Positions 46,300-57,362 of a DNA stretch of 64,000 bases are shown here, one piece after another; the first letter of the stretch is position 1; each line of letters opens with the position of its first letter. The notes beneath the pieces are model-generated. The model made no database searches, had not been told where the DNA came from, and saw only the letters and a program-made list of their open reading frames with translations. Both the position numbers and the translations under genes were made by a program. Location of the stretch: assembly GCA_019009955.1 (NCBI GenBank), contig CM032229.1, positions 84,591,001 through 84,655,000 of the forward strand, given 5' to 3'. This DNA comes from Riptortus pedestris (taxonomy: Eukaryota; Arthropoda; Insecta; Hemiptera; Alydidae).

Positions 46300-48570
46300 T
46301 ACATTCCTCACTATCAGGAGCTTACAGTCAAGTCATTCAGATAACCTCAGCCTGAACCTAATTCTCCTTCTCGTCCCTCCATTAAATAAAACTACTGAAT
46401 ATTTGTCATAAAAAACGTCAAATAATTATTTAAGATCAGGTAAATTGATCAAGGTGGGCCTGTTTCTCATAATTTATTTATAAAGCTAGTCATCCTTTAA
46501 TATATGTGTATGTAAATAAATTGAAAAATGTATGTTATATATTTATAGTGGTATTTAGATTGTAAACGAAATTAATTTATTATACATAATTATTAAAATG
46601 GATAGATATAAAATTTATTCATGGAATTTGGGCTAATTTTATAACGAATTTATTATATAAAAAAAAATGTTATTCAATAACATGTAAAGACACAATATTA
46701 ATTTATTTTTTATAGAAGACAAACGATAGCGATTCCTTAGTTATGTTATCATTTAATGGAAATAAATTCATTTATGTTCATTTCATGTCAATGGTCTGTT
46801 TGTTACATCTCTATTTTCCACAAAGCCAGTGATAAATGACAAAATATTCCCAAATGAATAAAATAATGTCTGTGTTCTACAAACGTTTTAACTATTAAGC
46901 GACAGTTGTAGTAGGCATTAAGTGAAAGTCGTTGGATCATTTCAAAGTATTAAATTACCGTTTTTTTTAAGATGTAGGTTTGCGGATTTACGTTTGTTTT
47001 GGAAGAAACCAGTCAATAGGTGCTTGACCGCTTTCACTCACAGCTGGATCCACCGGCAAAGGTAATGGGAGTTTTGCAACCGCGGGGAATACTCCATACT
47101 TTTAAATACATGAAGGGCTTCACAAGTGTTTTCTTTGACCACCGTCTTTGGCCCTGTGGATAGCACCTGTAGGCGTTTCAGTAAATCTGGCGTTTCAAAC
47201 GCTTACTGACTTGCCTTTAAGTGTGCCAAGGTTGTAACCCAGTTATTAATTATTCGTGGGCGTAGTTGTTGTTTTTGGATTATCATAATTGATATGAGCT
47301 ACGTAGGCCAATTAGTACATGCACTATTTCTGTGGTTTCTTTTATTGGTTTTCCAATAAGGTAGTAGTAAAGTTTTTCCTCACCTCTATTTAACAAAGTT
47401 AGTGTGTGATGTGCTTTGTAAAATTTCTTATTAATCATTCACCAACTATGTACATCACCAATTTTTTTTTTTTTTTTGTTTTTAATATTCTGATCAAAAT
47501 TACTTGAATTTAGTACTATGCTCCTTTATAAAATGTTTATTTTCTTTTACTTTTGTTATTTGTCATTGTTACTTGTTGTTATTTCTTATTTATTTTACTC
47601 TTGTTATTTGACTTAGTACAATTTTTTACTTTTTAAATAGCAAACCACCTTTGATGTGATTTCCATAAATAAATAAATCTAAATCCTCTGATAATTTGTT
47701 TCTACGTTATTTTGAATAATTGTCTAACCTTCTACTTAAATGTTGTCTACCGCTCAAAATATACTCAGATTTTTATTTATATCAGTAGACTTTCTTCTAC
47801 AGGACTCCTCCTCCAGTAATAGTCATCAGCATTTTTTGTGTGAGAGCGTTTTATTTTTGTATTTGTTTATTTTCTTTTTGGCATCACAAAGAAATCGTAC
47901 ATCAGGACGATAATATTTTGCGTTGAAAAAGACAGTTTTGAAAAAAACCGCTTAGTTTTTAAGACGCATAGAATTCACTAACTTCTATTCCGAGTTTAAA
48001 ATATGTCTATGTCTAAGTTCTTTCCTGGGAGGAAATCTTCCTTGGATTATAATATCCTCTGGGAAGAAGAGAATGACAGCTGACCCTGGGAACCCGAACA
48101 TCGGAAGCTATTATTGTAGGTGCAGGAAGCTATAGCCTGACCCGTGATTAGGGGTTTAGGCCCCTTATCCACTTTCTTCGGGTGAAAGCACTAGTCGTGT
48201 CTGACCAACATCTCCCCTCTCAGGTCACTGCCCTAACCTTTGCGTATTTCCAACGAGTGAGTTTCAAGAAGGGGACCTTGTAAATTGTAAAGAATTTACT
48301 CCTGTTCTGGGAGGCGAGCGCAGTATTTTTATTGGAAATCGGCATGGTTTCCTATAAATGAAAAGATGTGTTATTTCATATTTACCACCCCTCTCCCATT
48401 GCGTTTGTTATTGATGTTTTTTATTAAAGGCATGCTGAGCTCATAAGAGATAAGCTATCACCAAAACCTATAGAAACAATAATACTGCCTTGGATAGATC
48501 AAGTACAGGCCACCTGGAAGCTCAGATGAATGCTGTACTAGTGATACAACTTAAGAAACACGAGATATTT
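46300..48570. other. no recognised gene or repeat
   Basis: Mostly AT-rich. GC-richer patches at 47020-47230 (with a small hairpin cagtaa...gcgttt/aaacgc...ttactg near 47180-47215) and 48010-48360 could be decayed exons. In the second, a plus frame reads EFQEGDLVNCKEFTPVLGGE before a stop, without known similarity. Confidence 0.35.
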
Positions 48571-49001
48571 GTCTGTTAACGTTCTAGTTGTCACAATTTT
48601 TTTTTGATCGCCACCAATCTCGGTTAATGATCGAAAGTGATTTTAGGGGAAATTTCGAAAATTATTGGTATCTCCGTTATTATGCATCGGATCGCAAAAT
48701 TGAATAGGATCAATCTTATTGAAAATGTAATGTTCTATAAATGTTGTTCTGTAGCTTTTTTCACTATCTTGATTATTAACAGAGATATTTGCATTTATTA
48801 GTTCTTGGCCTTCAGTAAACACCCACTCCTACTCATGTCATATTAGCAATAAGCGGTTATATTATAAAGCACTTTATTAGAAGCATAAATACCAAATATT
48901 GTTCTCATTGAACTTTTAAGTTTTGTGACAAATGCAAATACGTGGTGCATTTGGGTAATCTGCTTAGTTAACGTAGCTCCTGCGTGACGGTCGTTTTAAA
49001 G
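48571..49001 (+). mobile_element. H family long-type copy, 5'-truncated at the microsatellite
   Basis: gtctgttaacgttctagttgtcac, gatcgccaccaatctcgg, tctccgttattatgcatcgg, acacccactcctactcatgtc and ctgcttagttaacgtagctcctgcgtgacggtcgtttt. The microsatellite and palindromic 5' end are gone. Confidence 0.7.
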
Positions 49002-49369
49002 AAATTGGCATTCTACATTGTGCAGTAAGACAACCGATTGATTCTTCCTTCAGTGGCTCCTACATAAAAACTGTGTATCTAGCTGCAAGCTGCTGCAATG
49101 GCAAAAAGGAAACTGAGCATACCCGCTTAGACATAATTTCAAGTTGAAGCGTTAATCTGACACGCCGGTTAAAACTGCCCCACTCTCTCCTTCTGTGAAT
49201 CTGGGGAATCCCCTAAATGCTTAAAGATATGATTTTGAAAGTTTATTCCAGGTATTGGTTTCTCTGCTCTTTTGAGTTAAATGTGTTCATTTACTAACTT
49301 TTTGAAAAAAGGAAAAGTGTGTCTTCTTCCAAAGACATTTTACATAGTGAAAAGAAGAAATGTTTAATG

Positions 49370-49590
49370 TTATTTATTAATGTCCAGTTTGCACTACTAT
49401 GTCTAACTGGGAAGAATTAACTACAGGTTTCCACCCTTTTGTAGCCAGGTTGGGGCTAAAGTTTAATTTAATGTGTCCGTCACTAATAAACTCCAGTTGT
49501 CTAGGTGAGGATCTAGCTCACAGCTCTAGATTTACCTCTTAAGTGAGTTTTAAGACCAACGCCTTAGCTCACATAGCTACCTAAGCCTTT
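49370..49590 (-). mobile_element. tRNA-derived SINE, diverged
   Basis: Complement of the SINE from tail tattaatgtccagtttgcac through aggtttccacccttttgtag, ggttggggctaaagttt, a decayed B box (gaggatctagctc) and gagttttaagaccaacgcct, tagctcacatagctacctaagcc. Flanking aaatgttta/aaatgcttt may be the target duplication. Confidence 0.75.
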
Positions 49591-49591
49591 A

Positions 49592-50400
49592 AGGACAAAT
49601 GCTTTTTCTTCTAAAGATTTCCTAAGTTTTAAATATTTGTACGGATTTTTGACGACTTGTAGAAGAGGTACTTACCGGACTTACTTTGTTTACTGATCTT
49701 TGAAAGTTTCTTGAGATTATTGAAGTAAATTTATTTTTTCATACGATGCCGGTCAGTGGATATGATATTCAGGATGATCGTCCCGGTTGTGCGGGCATAC
49801 GATTTTGCCAAGAACGGTAATTACCTAAATTTATGGCTCGGTGATTTTTGTAGTTTAAGTTTTAATTGTCGAATGGTGCGTCCTTTCAAGAGAAAAGTAA
49901 TAAGGCAGTAATAATCAATACAATCATAAACTTCTAAGGAAATTGTTTGAATTGAATAAAGTGATTTATACTTTTCGGATAAGCATAAAACGGTTACAAA
50001 AAATCATTTAATATGTAACTCGTTGCATATGACACCGACATTTGTGTTCTTGACTTCCCTTAAACCGCATAGTCTAGATGATAGATGTAGGTGGAAAGGT
50101 TCGCCTTTACTAATCCTCCAACACCAAGCTTCATTGACATTAGGTAAGATGGTGTATTGTTATTGACGAATTTCCTTTAAAACAGGTATGTGCAAATACG
50201 TTTGTCGGCCACTTTTAAAATTAGTGCATTTTAAAATAGTGTTCATAATTTTTAACGATAGGCGTCAGACATGAAATTATACGACAATGTAATTATAATA
50301 CAATTTATTAAAATAACAAAATGAAGTGAAAAAATAGGTACAACATTATAATTAAATCGTAAAATTTGGAATTATTACAAACAAAGAAAGTTAAATAGCG
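49592..50400. other. no recognisable feature
   Basis: AT-rich, unassigned. Confidence 0.4.
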
Positions 50401-50409
50401 ACACCAAAA

Positions 50410-50700
50410 TCAATGAGACACTTGAGCTTGAATTTGGGAAACTAATCCATCGATGTTTGGATAAATTCCCCTGATACAACAACGTAAAGAATTTTCCAAA
50501 TTATCGACAGTCAGCCGTGTACGATCATTATTAACTTTCATCATTGTAAAGAACTTTTCGCATTTATAAGTATTGGCAAACGCACAAATCTCTTCTCATC
50601 TTCCTCATTTTGAGTAAGTAGTAAAATATTTTTGTTTAATTGGGCTTGTCAAAATGTCTCGTAGGCCAGATCTAATCTTACAGTGGGCCGGTTGTAGCCC
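50410..50700 (-). pseudogene. hAT transposase C-terminal (dimerisation) remnant
   Basis: The minus strand reads FANTYKCEKFFTMMKV, NNDRTRLTVDNLENSLRCCI, RGIYPNIDGLVSQIQAQVSH and then TGA at 50410-50412. The C-E-K-F-F-x-x-M-K motif followed by RTRLT-x-x-x-LE and a terminal Q-x-SH is the pattern of the hAT C-terminal dimerisation region, closest in my memory to the Charlie/GTF2IRD2-type branch. Further upstream GLRDILTSPIKQKYFTTYSK is readable but a frameshift lies near 50590. The catalytic domain is not found nearby, so this is a truncated, dead transposase fragment. Confidence 0.7.
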
Positions 50701-50704
50701 ACAT

Positions 50705-51630
50705 ATGCTTTAAAACATTCAACCTTTGGAAATGGTAAATACAGTAAGTAAATCATTCGCGGTTGCAAAAGGACTATTTTAATTTCCCCCCAATGGACAA
50801 GTAACAATTAATATCAATGGAAGCAGTAAAGAAGGGATATAGTCTCTTTTTTATTTCTTTTTTGTTTAATTCTTTTGCTACGATCTATCAGATGCGCAGC
50901 TCAATGACAATTGACATTTGTAATTATTTAAATATATTTGTATTTTGCATTATCACCGTTCCTGAGAATGAAAAGAAGAAGGCGGGAGAAGAATAAAAGG
51001 CTGAGACTATTTAATAGATTTTGACTAGAGTTAAAGACAATGACACGGTGTTTAGGGCACCCTTTAGTCAAAGTCATTCGTCACGTCCTTTTTACTGATG
51101 TCCTACGCCGACCGACGACTTCCGGTCTATTACTTTAGGCTTACAGGCTGGATCGGCCCACGCCCAATAGATATAAACGTATTCGATCACTATGCTTTCA
51201 CCTGAAACTGGTTCATCTATAAAACTAGTTTTTACCCAGGACTGTGATTTTTCACTGTTTCTTTTCCTTCTTTTCTTTTTTTTTTTGTCTTCTTTTTATA
51301 TTGGTATACAAAGACAAACCTTTCTCTTTCTAAGTTTGTTGATAGCCAAAATAACATCATTTGAAGCCGACAAAACCTGTTCTTTAATGACATAATAGTA
51401 GGATTAAAAAGAAGAGATTTATTGATACAGTTAATTTACCCAGAAACCTAAAAAGTATCAAAATGGACAACCACTGTACCTACACGGTTGTAAATATTTT
51501 TTTTTTAAATTGTTCATATTTTAAAACTCGGTGAACGATATATATTTAATAATAATAAAGGCTTACATCCAAAATGAATGTAAGTAGCAGAAAAATAGTA
51601 AAGTTGGGCTAATTTTCTACTTTCTAACTT
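50705..51630. other. no recognisable gene
   Basis: A short GC-richer patch at 51040-51180 could be the other end of the hAT-derived insertion. The plus frame 51192-51395 is Leu/Phe-rich low complexity. Confidence 0.35.
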
Positions 51631-51632
51631 AA

Positions 51633-52072
51633 ATAAAATATAAAACTAAATTGACGGTTGTCCGAATGGTTGTTTATTTTTATATGTCTTTGAGTTTCTG
51701 TGTATTGTATCTGTATAATTAAATCGTTGGCACATAACCCTTTATTTAGGCGTATTTCTGATTTATTTTAAATTAGAGCTTAGCTTGAAGTATTTAGCCT
51801 ATGATTCACTCACTCTTTGTAAATAGATTTGTAACGACCCCATAATGGGAAAAGAACAAAAACGCCATCTAAAAACCTATAATTATTTATGGGCGTGGAG
51901 CTTCTAGCTTTTTATTTCCTTTTAGGGAATCTGGAGCTAACAAAATGCGCAAAAGCTCTAAATGCTGTAGAATACAAATGTAGGTTATTGACAAAAAATA
52001 ATAAATAAAACACAAAATAAAATTGACTGGTCCTAATGGTTGTTTATTTTTATATTCTTTTGAATTTCATCT
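51633..52072 (+). repeat. direct repeat pair about 372 bp apart
   Basis: ttgacggttgtccgaatggttgtttatttttatat near 51652-51686 recurs as ttgactggtcctaatggttgtttatttttatat near 52024-52056, each preceded by an A/T-rich aaataaaa tract. It directly precedes the minisatellite. Confidence 0.5.
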
Positions 52073-52074
52073 AA

Positions 52075-52326
52075 ATAAAATGAAATTATTCATTTTTTTA
52101 TGCCCAAAATAAAATGAAATTATTCATTTTTTTATGCCCAAAATAAAATGAAATTATTCATTTTTTTATGCCCAAAATAAAATGAAATTATTCATTTTTT
52201 TATGCCCAAAATAAAATGAAATTATTCATTTTTTTATGCCCAAAATAAAATGAAATTATTCATTTTTTTATGCCCAAAATAAAATGAAATTATTCATTTT
52301 TTTATGCCCAAAATAAAATGAAATTA
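52075..52326. repeat. 34-bp minisatellite, seven identical units
   Basis: The unit tgaaattattcattttttta, tgcccaaaataaaa starts at 52081, 52115, 52149, 52183, 52217, 52251 and 52285, with an eighth partial unit at 52319. I see no difference between the units. Each contains a small hairpin (aaaatga...tcatttt). Such uniformity implies very recent expansion or homogenisation. Confidence 0.97.
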
Positions 52327-52329
52327 AAT

Positions 52330-53204
52330 TTAGTTATAAAACAGAAAATTTCTTGTCCTTATAATCTGATTATTTAGTACCAGCATAGAATCAATTAGCT
52401 TGTAGACTGGTTAGAGGTTGAGCTGTTGTTGTTCTCACTCCAACTAATCCTGTCCTATCAGCTTTCTTTTCACGTTTGAAATTATTAGGAGTCGCATGAT
52501 TGTAGCCTTCTAGGATAAGCATTCGGTATCTCATTCCATATAGTGTTTGGTTACAACCTTTCCCTCCGTCCGTTATGTTTTCTCTCACGAGCCACTCGCT
52601 GCCGATATCCTTGTTTTCTTCTGACTCTCTATATGTAAAAACGAGAACAGCAACTCAATTATCAATGACCAATATCTTAAAAGTATTTGCTCAGCTCGAC
52701 ATCTGCTTGAGCAATAATTATCGATAAAGTCCACCAAATAGTATGTCTGATGCACAATTTTTAGGAATTCATGACCCTGTGTTCGCATACTTACTGCCAA
52801 TGGTTTGGAGCTCTTTGATCAATATTCTGTAATACTTTCTTTCAATTACCCCTTAAGCTAATTAGTCCTTCTGACAATCAAATTTCGCGTTCAGATCTTA
52901 AAATCCCATTTTTATAAGTTCAACCCCAGAGGAAAAAATGTCCCGCTACTATCAGCCTCGTACAAGTTTCTCATCAAATAACTTATTTTTGCCATGTACT
53001 ATATGTTTTTACACGCAGTATTTCGATTCTATTGTGTTTTGATAAATAAATCTTTAAGGAGAAATTTACGTTAAACATGAGAAATGGTAAGAAAATACAT
53101 TCTATGCGGAAAATAATTTTCTCACATTATCCCTGAAAATTACTTCAGTCCTCTTTTGGAACATTATCAATGCTAATGAGTGGGCATCTTAGGAAAACAG
53201 CTAA
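52330..53204. other. no recognised gene
   Basis: Two adjacent minus-strand frames (52391-52588 and 52585-52800) are a little less AT-rich than their surroundings. I recognise neither. Confidence 0.35.
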
Positions 53205-53278
53205 AAATCCGTAATTCATAAGCTACGTAAATTAAGCAAATTTCTGAGGTGGTATTCTGGCAGATGGAAGTAACTTGT

Positions 53279-53575
53279 AATGTAGGTAGATGAAAGAAAT
53301 GGCTACGGTTCTATTGTAACATTTTATTAAAACGACAGAGCCCCTTCGATGCAGTGCTCATCATCAGTGCCCGAAGGTCCTGGATGTTGACCTGACGGCC
53401 CTTAAAACTAGACTCTAGAAGAAGACTCTTAGAACTAGAGTCTAGTTCTAAGGGTCGTCAGGCCAACATCCAGGACCTTCGGGCACTGATGATGATGCAC
53501 TGCATTGAAAGAGCTCTGTCTTTTTAATAAATTGTTACAGTGGAAGCGTAGCAATTTCTTTCATCTACCTACATT
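53279..53575. mobile_element. foldback with hammerhead core, inserted in old H copy
   Basis: A 297-bp palindrome from aatgtaggtagatgaaagaa to ttctttcatctacctacatt. Its centre (agactctagaagaagactct, tagaactagagtctag) is near 53425. Both arms carry CTGATGATGA; the right (plus) arm retains GAAA while the left (minus) arm has GAAG. Confidence 0.7.
53482..53520 (+). ncRNA. hammerhead ribozyme motif, minimal type I
   Basis: GGCA (stem I) - CTGATGA (53486-53492) - T - GATGC ACT GCATT (stem II, one G-T pair) - GAAA (53507-53510) - GAGC-T (stem III) - cleavage-site C (53516) - TGTC (stem I, one wobble). Core boxes and a UC cleavage dinucleotide are intact. Confidence 0.65.
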
Positions 53576-54513
53576 ATGGAAATTTCCTTAGTTCTATGAT
53601 GACACTCTGGTGATATCTCATATTCTTTTCTCCTCATGCTCTCCTAGTTAAAGCCCTAAATGAAATACGCTTGAAAGTCAAGATAGACTTGTAATACGTA
53701 GTGATTCAATAGCTTGGGAGGGGGCACTGAAAACTTTGAAAACTAGCATACAATTCGAATTACAGTGAAAGGCATAATACTACAATTTCAAGAAATAATT
53801 TGATAGACAAGATTGGTTATGTAAAATTTCACGATGCAGTGCATAATAACGGAAATGTTTTCTAGTCCAATTTTGGACATTAACGAAAATGACATTTGGT
53901 TTAAAACGAATCTTTATATATCGACTTTGGTAAAGATGAGTTAGCAATTGCAACTGCTAGTACGATCCGTATCTTTAATGATTACATTGTGGAAAAATAT
54001 GACCTTTTTCTGAAATAATAAGAACCCTAAAGGGAACTTGAAATTTAAACTATGAATAAGACATTTAGCAGCATTACAGCTTCATGTGGAAATCGTATGC
54101 GTATAGTGCAGGTTTACTGAAGGCGAATTACAACTAAATACTCTAATATTGACATCACAATTTATATGGCAATAAATGAAGAACATTGTTTGATTAACGA
54201 AAATAATTACAATTACATTTTAACATCGGAGGCACAATAATGGAGACATTAACGTTTTTTCTGCTCTTTAAACCTACCCATCCTTGCCTGACTTCAACCA
54301 TAAAGTATATGCTTGGAAAGGGGTAGATCGGAGGGGGGAGGGGAGGCGTTATTTGAATTAATCTAGTTTTGGGGACTCATTTACTATCATTATAGAATTT
54401 TTAGTTTGGCCTTTGAGAAATTATGCCATATGGATATAGTCCATAATTTATTTCCTAAAGGAAATTGGATATTGACTGTTTCTGTAGAATATTAGTAACT
54501 TAGGTTGTGCGTA

Positions 54514-54799
54514 TTATACAAGGATGCTTTTTTTTACTAAACGATTCTCGAATGATTTTCGAGCAATCTCTAATGAGCCTAGTGACATTCCTATGTTGGT
54601 CATGCTTGGAGCAATGATTAGTTCAATCATTTTGGGTAATTGGGGTATAAGGAAGCTAGAAGATGAGGTTGCGGTTGAATTGGCAAGCGTTCTGTACTCA
54701 GCAGATGGAAACATACAGCCAGTCACTGGATTTGATGATACCTTTTCCATGATGGCTTCCTTATCATCTAGGTAACTGTCACTCAGCCAGGAATCTCGG
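54514..54799. CDS. ORF-rich segment open on both strands, possible exon
   Basis: Less AT-rich than its surroundings and open on both strands. Plus (54524-54772): SNEPSDIPMLVMLGAMISSI, ILGNWGIRKLEDEVAVELAS, VLYSADGNIQPVTGFDDTFS, ending at AG|GTAACT, a possible donor. Minus (54799 to 54514): IRDSWLSDSYLDDKEAIMEK, VSSNPVTGCMFPSAEYRTLA, SSFLIPQLPKMIELIIAPSM, with a possible donor GTAAAA near 54530. I cannot choose the strand or name a family. It could be an exon, a transposon remnant, or chance. Confidence 0.25.
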
Positions 54800-55580
54800 A
54801 TCTACTGAACGATATTTTGATTGGTAAGCGTATATAAAATGCTTGGGGTTATAATAACGACTTTATTATTGATGAATTCCGTAATCATTAATTGTTGAAT
54901 ATATTCTCCCTCTTTTAATTTTGCTGATTTTGTTGCCAATCACAGTAAAAATAATAAAAAGCCAAGGGATATGGTAGTCGAAAGTATTACTGTGCGGGAA
55001 TCACTTGTAGGCTAGGTAATCCTTCATTAGAAAAGGGAAAAATTAAATAAATAAGTAAAATATCAAACAAAATATTTTCCTTACTCCGAGTTCTGACTGA
55101 GAAAGAACAGCGGCTTTGGAAGTGAAACATTAGAAAAATGGGCTCAGTAAGAGGCAACAAGAATAATAAACTAAATGAGTAGCTATGTACGTAGTATGTG
55201 CAATGTAAGCTAGGAAGATGATTTGCCGTTGAACATACAAAAGGAGAATAAAACGACTGCATGAAAGATATTTGGTGGATATATACTATACCTGTGAAAA
55301 TTAAAGTTAGATTTAACCTTTAAAGTCACCGAAAGATTCTGCAAAAAGAACTTCCCCAATAAAAAATCGTTACGCTTCAAATATTTGAAAAACGTATCAT
55401 GCTCTATTTCAAAGAGCTGTCTTATATATTACCACTTCTTTAATTATTTAGGAAAATAATTTGGAATGAATAAGTTGAATTCCGAGGTAATTTGTCAAAC
55501 CCCCAATACCAGCAGCCAATGTCCTGAGAATTTTATTACTGTCCTTTTTTCAGTTGCTGGTTAGCCGTTGGTAATTGAAA
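54800..55580. other. no recognisable feature
   Basis: AT-rich; minus frame 54987-55262 unrecognised. Confidence 0.4.
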
Positions 55581-55651
55581 GATAGTAGAGGATGGTTGGG
55601 CATCGACTATAAATTCTCAATCCTTCAGTTAGAGGAGTTTATTTATTTTTA

Positions 55652-55799
55652 AATTAAATTATTTATTAACGTCCACTTTTTGCAACTAAGGCTAATTGGG
55701 ACGGGTTCTCTACAGGGTACCACCCTTTTCTAGCCAGGGTGGGACTAAGGATTTTACTTAATGAATTCCGTAACTAAATAAATTCCTATTGCCCAGGCT
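55652..55799 (-). mobile_element. tRNA-derived SINE, 5'-truncated, inside the foldback
   Basis: From ttattaacgtccactttttg, caactaaggctaattggga through ggttctctacagggtaccac, ccagggtgggactaaggatt to ataaattcctattgcccaggc, where it stops; the tRNA-like head is absent. The arm sequence tttatttattttta is repeated after it as ctatttatttttatta, the likely target duplication. Confidence 0.8.
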
Positions 55800-55944
55800 A
55801 TTTATTTTTATTAGGGCAACATAGGTTCCCTTCTTCAGAGCAATTGTATTGGAGGAGGAACAGAGAGCAAAAAACGCCTAACGCACTCAGTGAAAGTTAC
55901 ATCATGAATTATTTTTTTTTTGTACCCTGCTACTTCTCTATTAT

Positions 55945-55990
55945 AATTGTTCTGAAGAAGGGAACCAATGGTACCCGAAACTGCCAGCAT
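55945..55990 (+). ncRNA. hammerhead-like motif, probably inactive
   Basis: CTGAAGA (55952-55958) - A - GGG-A-ACC-AAT-GGT-A-CCC - GAAA (55977-55980) preserves both core boxes and stem II with one A-A mismatch. The expected A...UH stem III/cleavage segment is not intact (CTGCCAGC follows), and stem I pairs poorly. Confidence 0.45.
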
Positions 55991-56435
55991 AAAAAATAAA
56001 TAAACCCCTCTATCTGAAAGACTGAGAATTTTTAACTGATACCATCCTCTACTATCATACTGTCGTTTTTATTACAAAATGCGTAATTAAAACTTTCTTC
56101 CAATATAAAAGAAGTTAGCATTAAATAAATAAGAAATAGAAACATTACATTTGTCTTATTTTATTTCTTACCGTAAATCTACTCATGAAAACGGGAAATA
56201 TGAAAACATCTTTTCTGATATTACTACGATTGCCTTAAATGAATAATATTCTCATATTAATTTGTCTGTTAAGAGTTTTACAATGAAACTTCTTGAAACA
56301 TGTTGCTCAATACTTGAAAATTATTGGCCTAGAAAATCTTAGACTAGAAAGTGTTTGTAAAACGTAAAAGGTTGTTTAATGGGTATTTAGGAGGTTTCTC
56401 TTTGGCTACTATCTCGCTGGCAAAGAGCAAACTAG

Positions 56436-56609
56436 TCACCCGTTTCACCTTTGAGTGAAGCACAACAGCCTAATGATGCTTTGATGAGTTTGAAGCTCAC
56501 CGGGAGCCTACAATCAGGCCAAATGCCTCCATCCACCGTCAAAAGAAAATATCTCCAAGATGGGTTCGAAATGTCACCCGATGTAATTGCCTCCTCTCAT
56601 GGATTTGCG
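56436..56609 (+). CDS. candidate internal exon, 174 nt, phase 0-0
   Basis: Preceded by an acceptor-like actctag-type site (aaactag|TCACCC) and followed by a consensus donor GCG|GTAAGA. The 58 codons between read SPVSPLSEAQQPNDALMSLK, LTGSLQSGQMPPSTVKRKYL, QDGFEMSPDVIASSHGFA. The base composition and residue mix are clearly protein-like against AT-rich flanks, and the frame closes just outside on both sides (TAG at 56433, TAA at 56643), as expected for an exon. I do not recognise the protein. Its phase would match the exon candidate ending at 15954. The pyrimidine tract before the acceptor is weak. Confidence 0.45.
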
Positions 56610-56611
56610 GT

Positions 56612-56977
56612 AAGAAAATCTTGTGTAAGACGTTATGTTTGGTAACTCCGCAAAACTCATATTATATAAAGAAATGTAATCCCAAGGTGGCACTCTTACA
56701 ATGAAAAGAGCTCTTAAATGAGTTCGGAATTATATCTACCATCAGATTGCGATTCACTCTGAATAACCAAATAAACAATAAATTGACCCAGAATCTTAAT
56801 CATGTTATAAAGACTGGAACTAATGGACCGCCAATCATCAGATTCTACCAAAAATATTTTTGACATTGTGTAAGCAATGCCCTCCCTGCCCCCCCCCCAA
56901 AATGAGGAGATCACTTCTGGTCAACATAAACGACCAGGAAACTGCTTTAAAAAAACATTCATTCGTTGATTTCCACC

Positions 56978-56980
<3 letters not shown>
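56612..56980. other. no recognised gene
   Basis: A poly-C run at 56890-56898 is present. 56930-56980 (aaaaaaacattcattcgttg, atttccaccaaggtata) leads into a TA run and loosely resembles the non-LTR 3' tail at 57930. Confidence 0.4.

Positions 56981-56981
<1 letters not shown>

Positions 56982-57010
<29 letters not shown>
56982..57010. repeat. (TA)n microsatellite
   Basis: 29 bases of pure TA. Confidence 0.95.
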
Positions 57011-57013
<3 letters not shown>

Positions 57014-57362
57014 CCTTTGGCACCTTTTGGATCTTTGGCCGCCCACTCGACTCGAGGGATTCATGATGACAGTTTTTACGTAGTGAGTGATCAACTCGAC
57101 GTACGGACTCTGTTCGCCAAGGAAGACTTGGAATGAGTTGTTGACCCCAGTTGACTGACGGACCTCATTGTACCCGAAGGGCCTGTGACCATTTCCCTCT
57201 GCTATTATGCTGCCTGTGGGTGGGACCTAAGACAGCCATAATCGATAGACATCCTGTGGGATATCAGATGTATATACTCTTTACTCCGCTGATCTATTAG
57301 CACTGCAGCACTAGTGCCCTCTGTTAGCGAAATTGACCAATATTCTCCCTTGGCGGGATCGA

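Larger units (their letters stand above)
53205..54480 (-). mobile_element. H family, oldest copy, interrupted by a foldback
   Basis: Decayed left end aaaaatccgtaattcataag, ctacgtaaattaagcaaattt (53205-53250). After the foldback insertion come gcactgaaaactttgaaaac, acaagattggttatgtaaaa, gcataataacggaaatg, tctagtccaattttggacatta, a long-subfamily block near 54100-54230 and a decayed palindrome atttatttcctaaaggaaat near 54446. Every landmark is mutated, so this copy predates the others. Confidence 0.5.
55581..56056. mobile_element. foldback with hammerhead-like core, containing a SINE
   Basis: Outer arms gatagtagaggatggttggg ... tagaggagtttatttattttta and taaaaaataaataaacccct ... taccatcctctactatc pair across the element. 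Inner arms gggcaacataggttccc, ttcttcagagcaattgta and ataattgttctgaagaaggg, aaccaatggtaccc pair nearer the centre. A SINE (55652-55799) interrupts the left arm, so the foldback is older than that insertion. About 328 bp once the SINE is removed. Confidence 0.65.
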
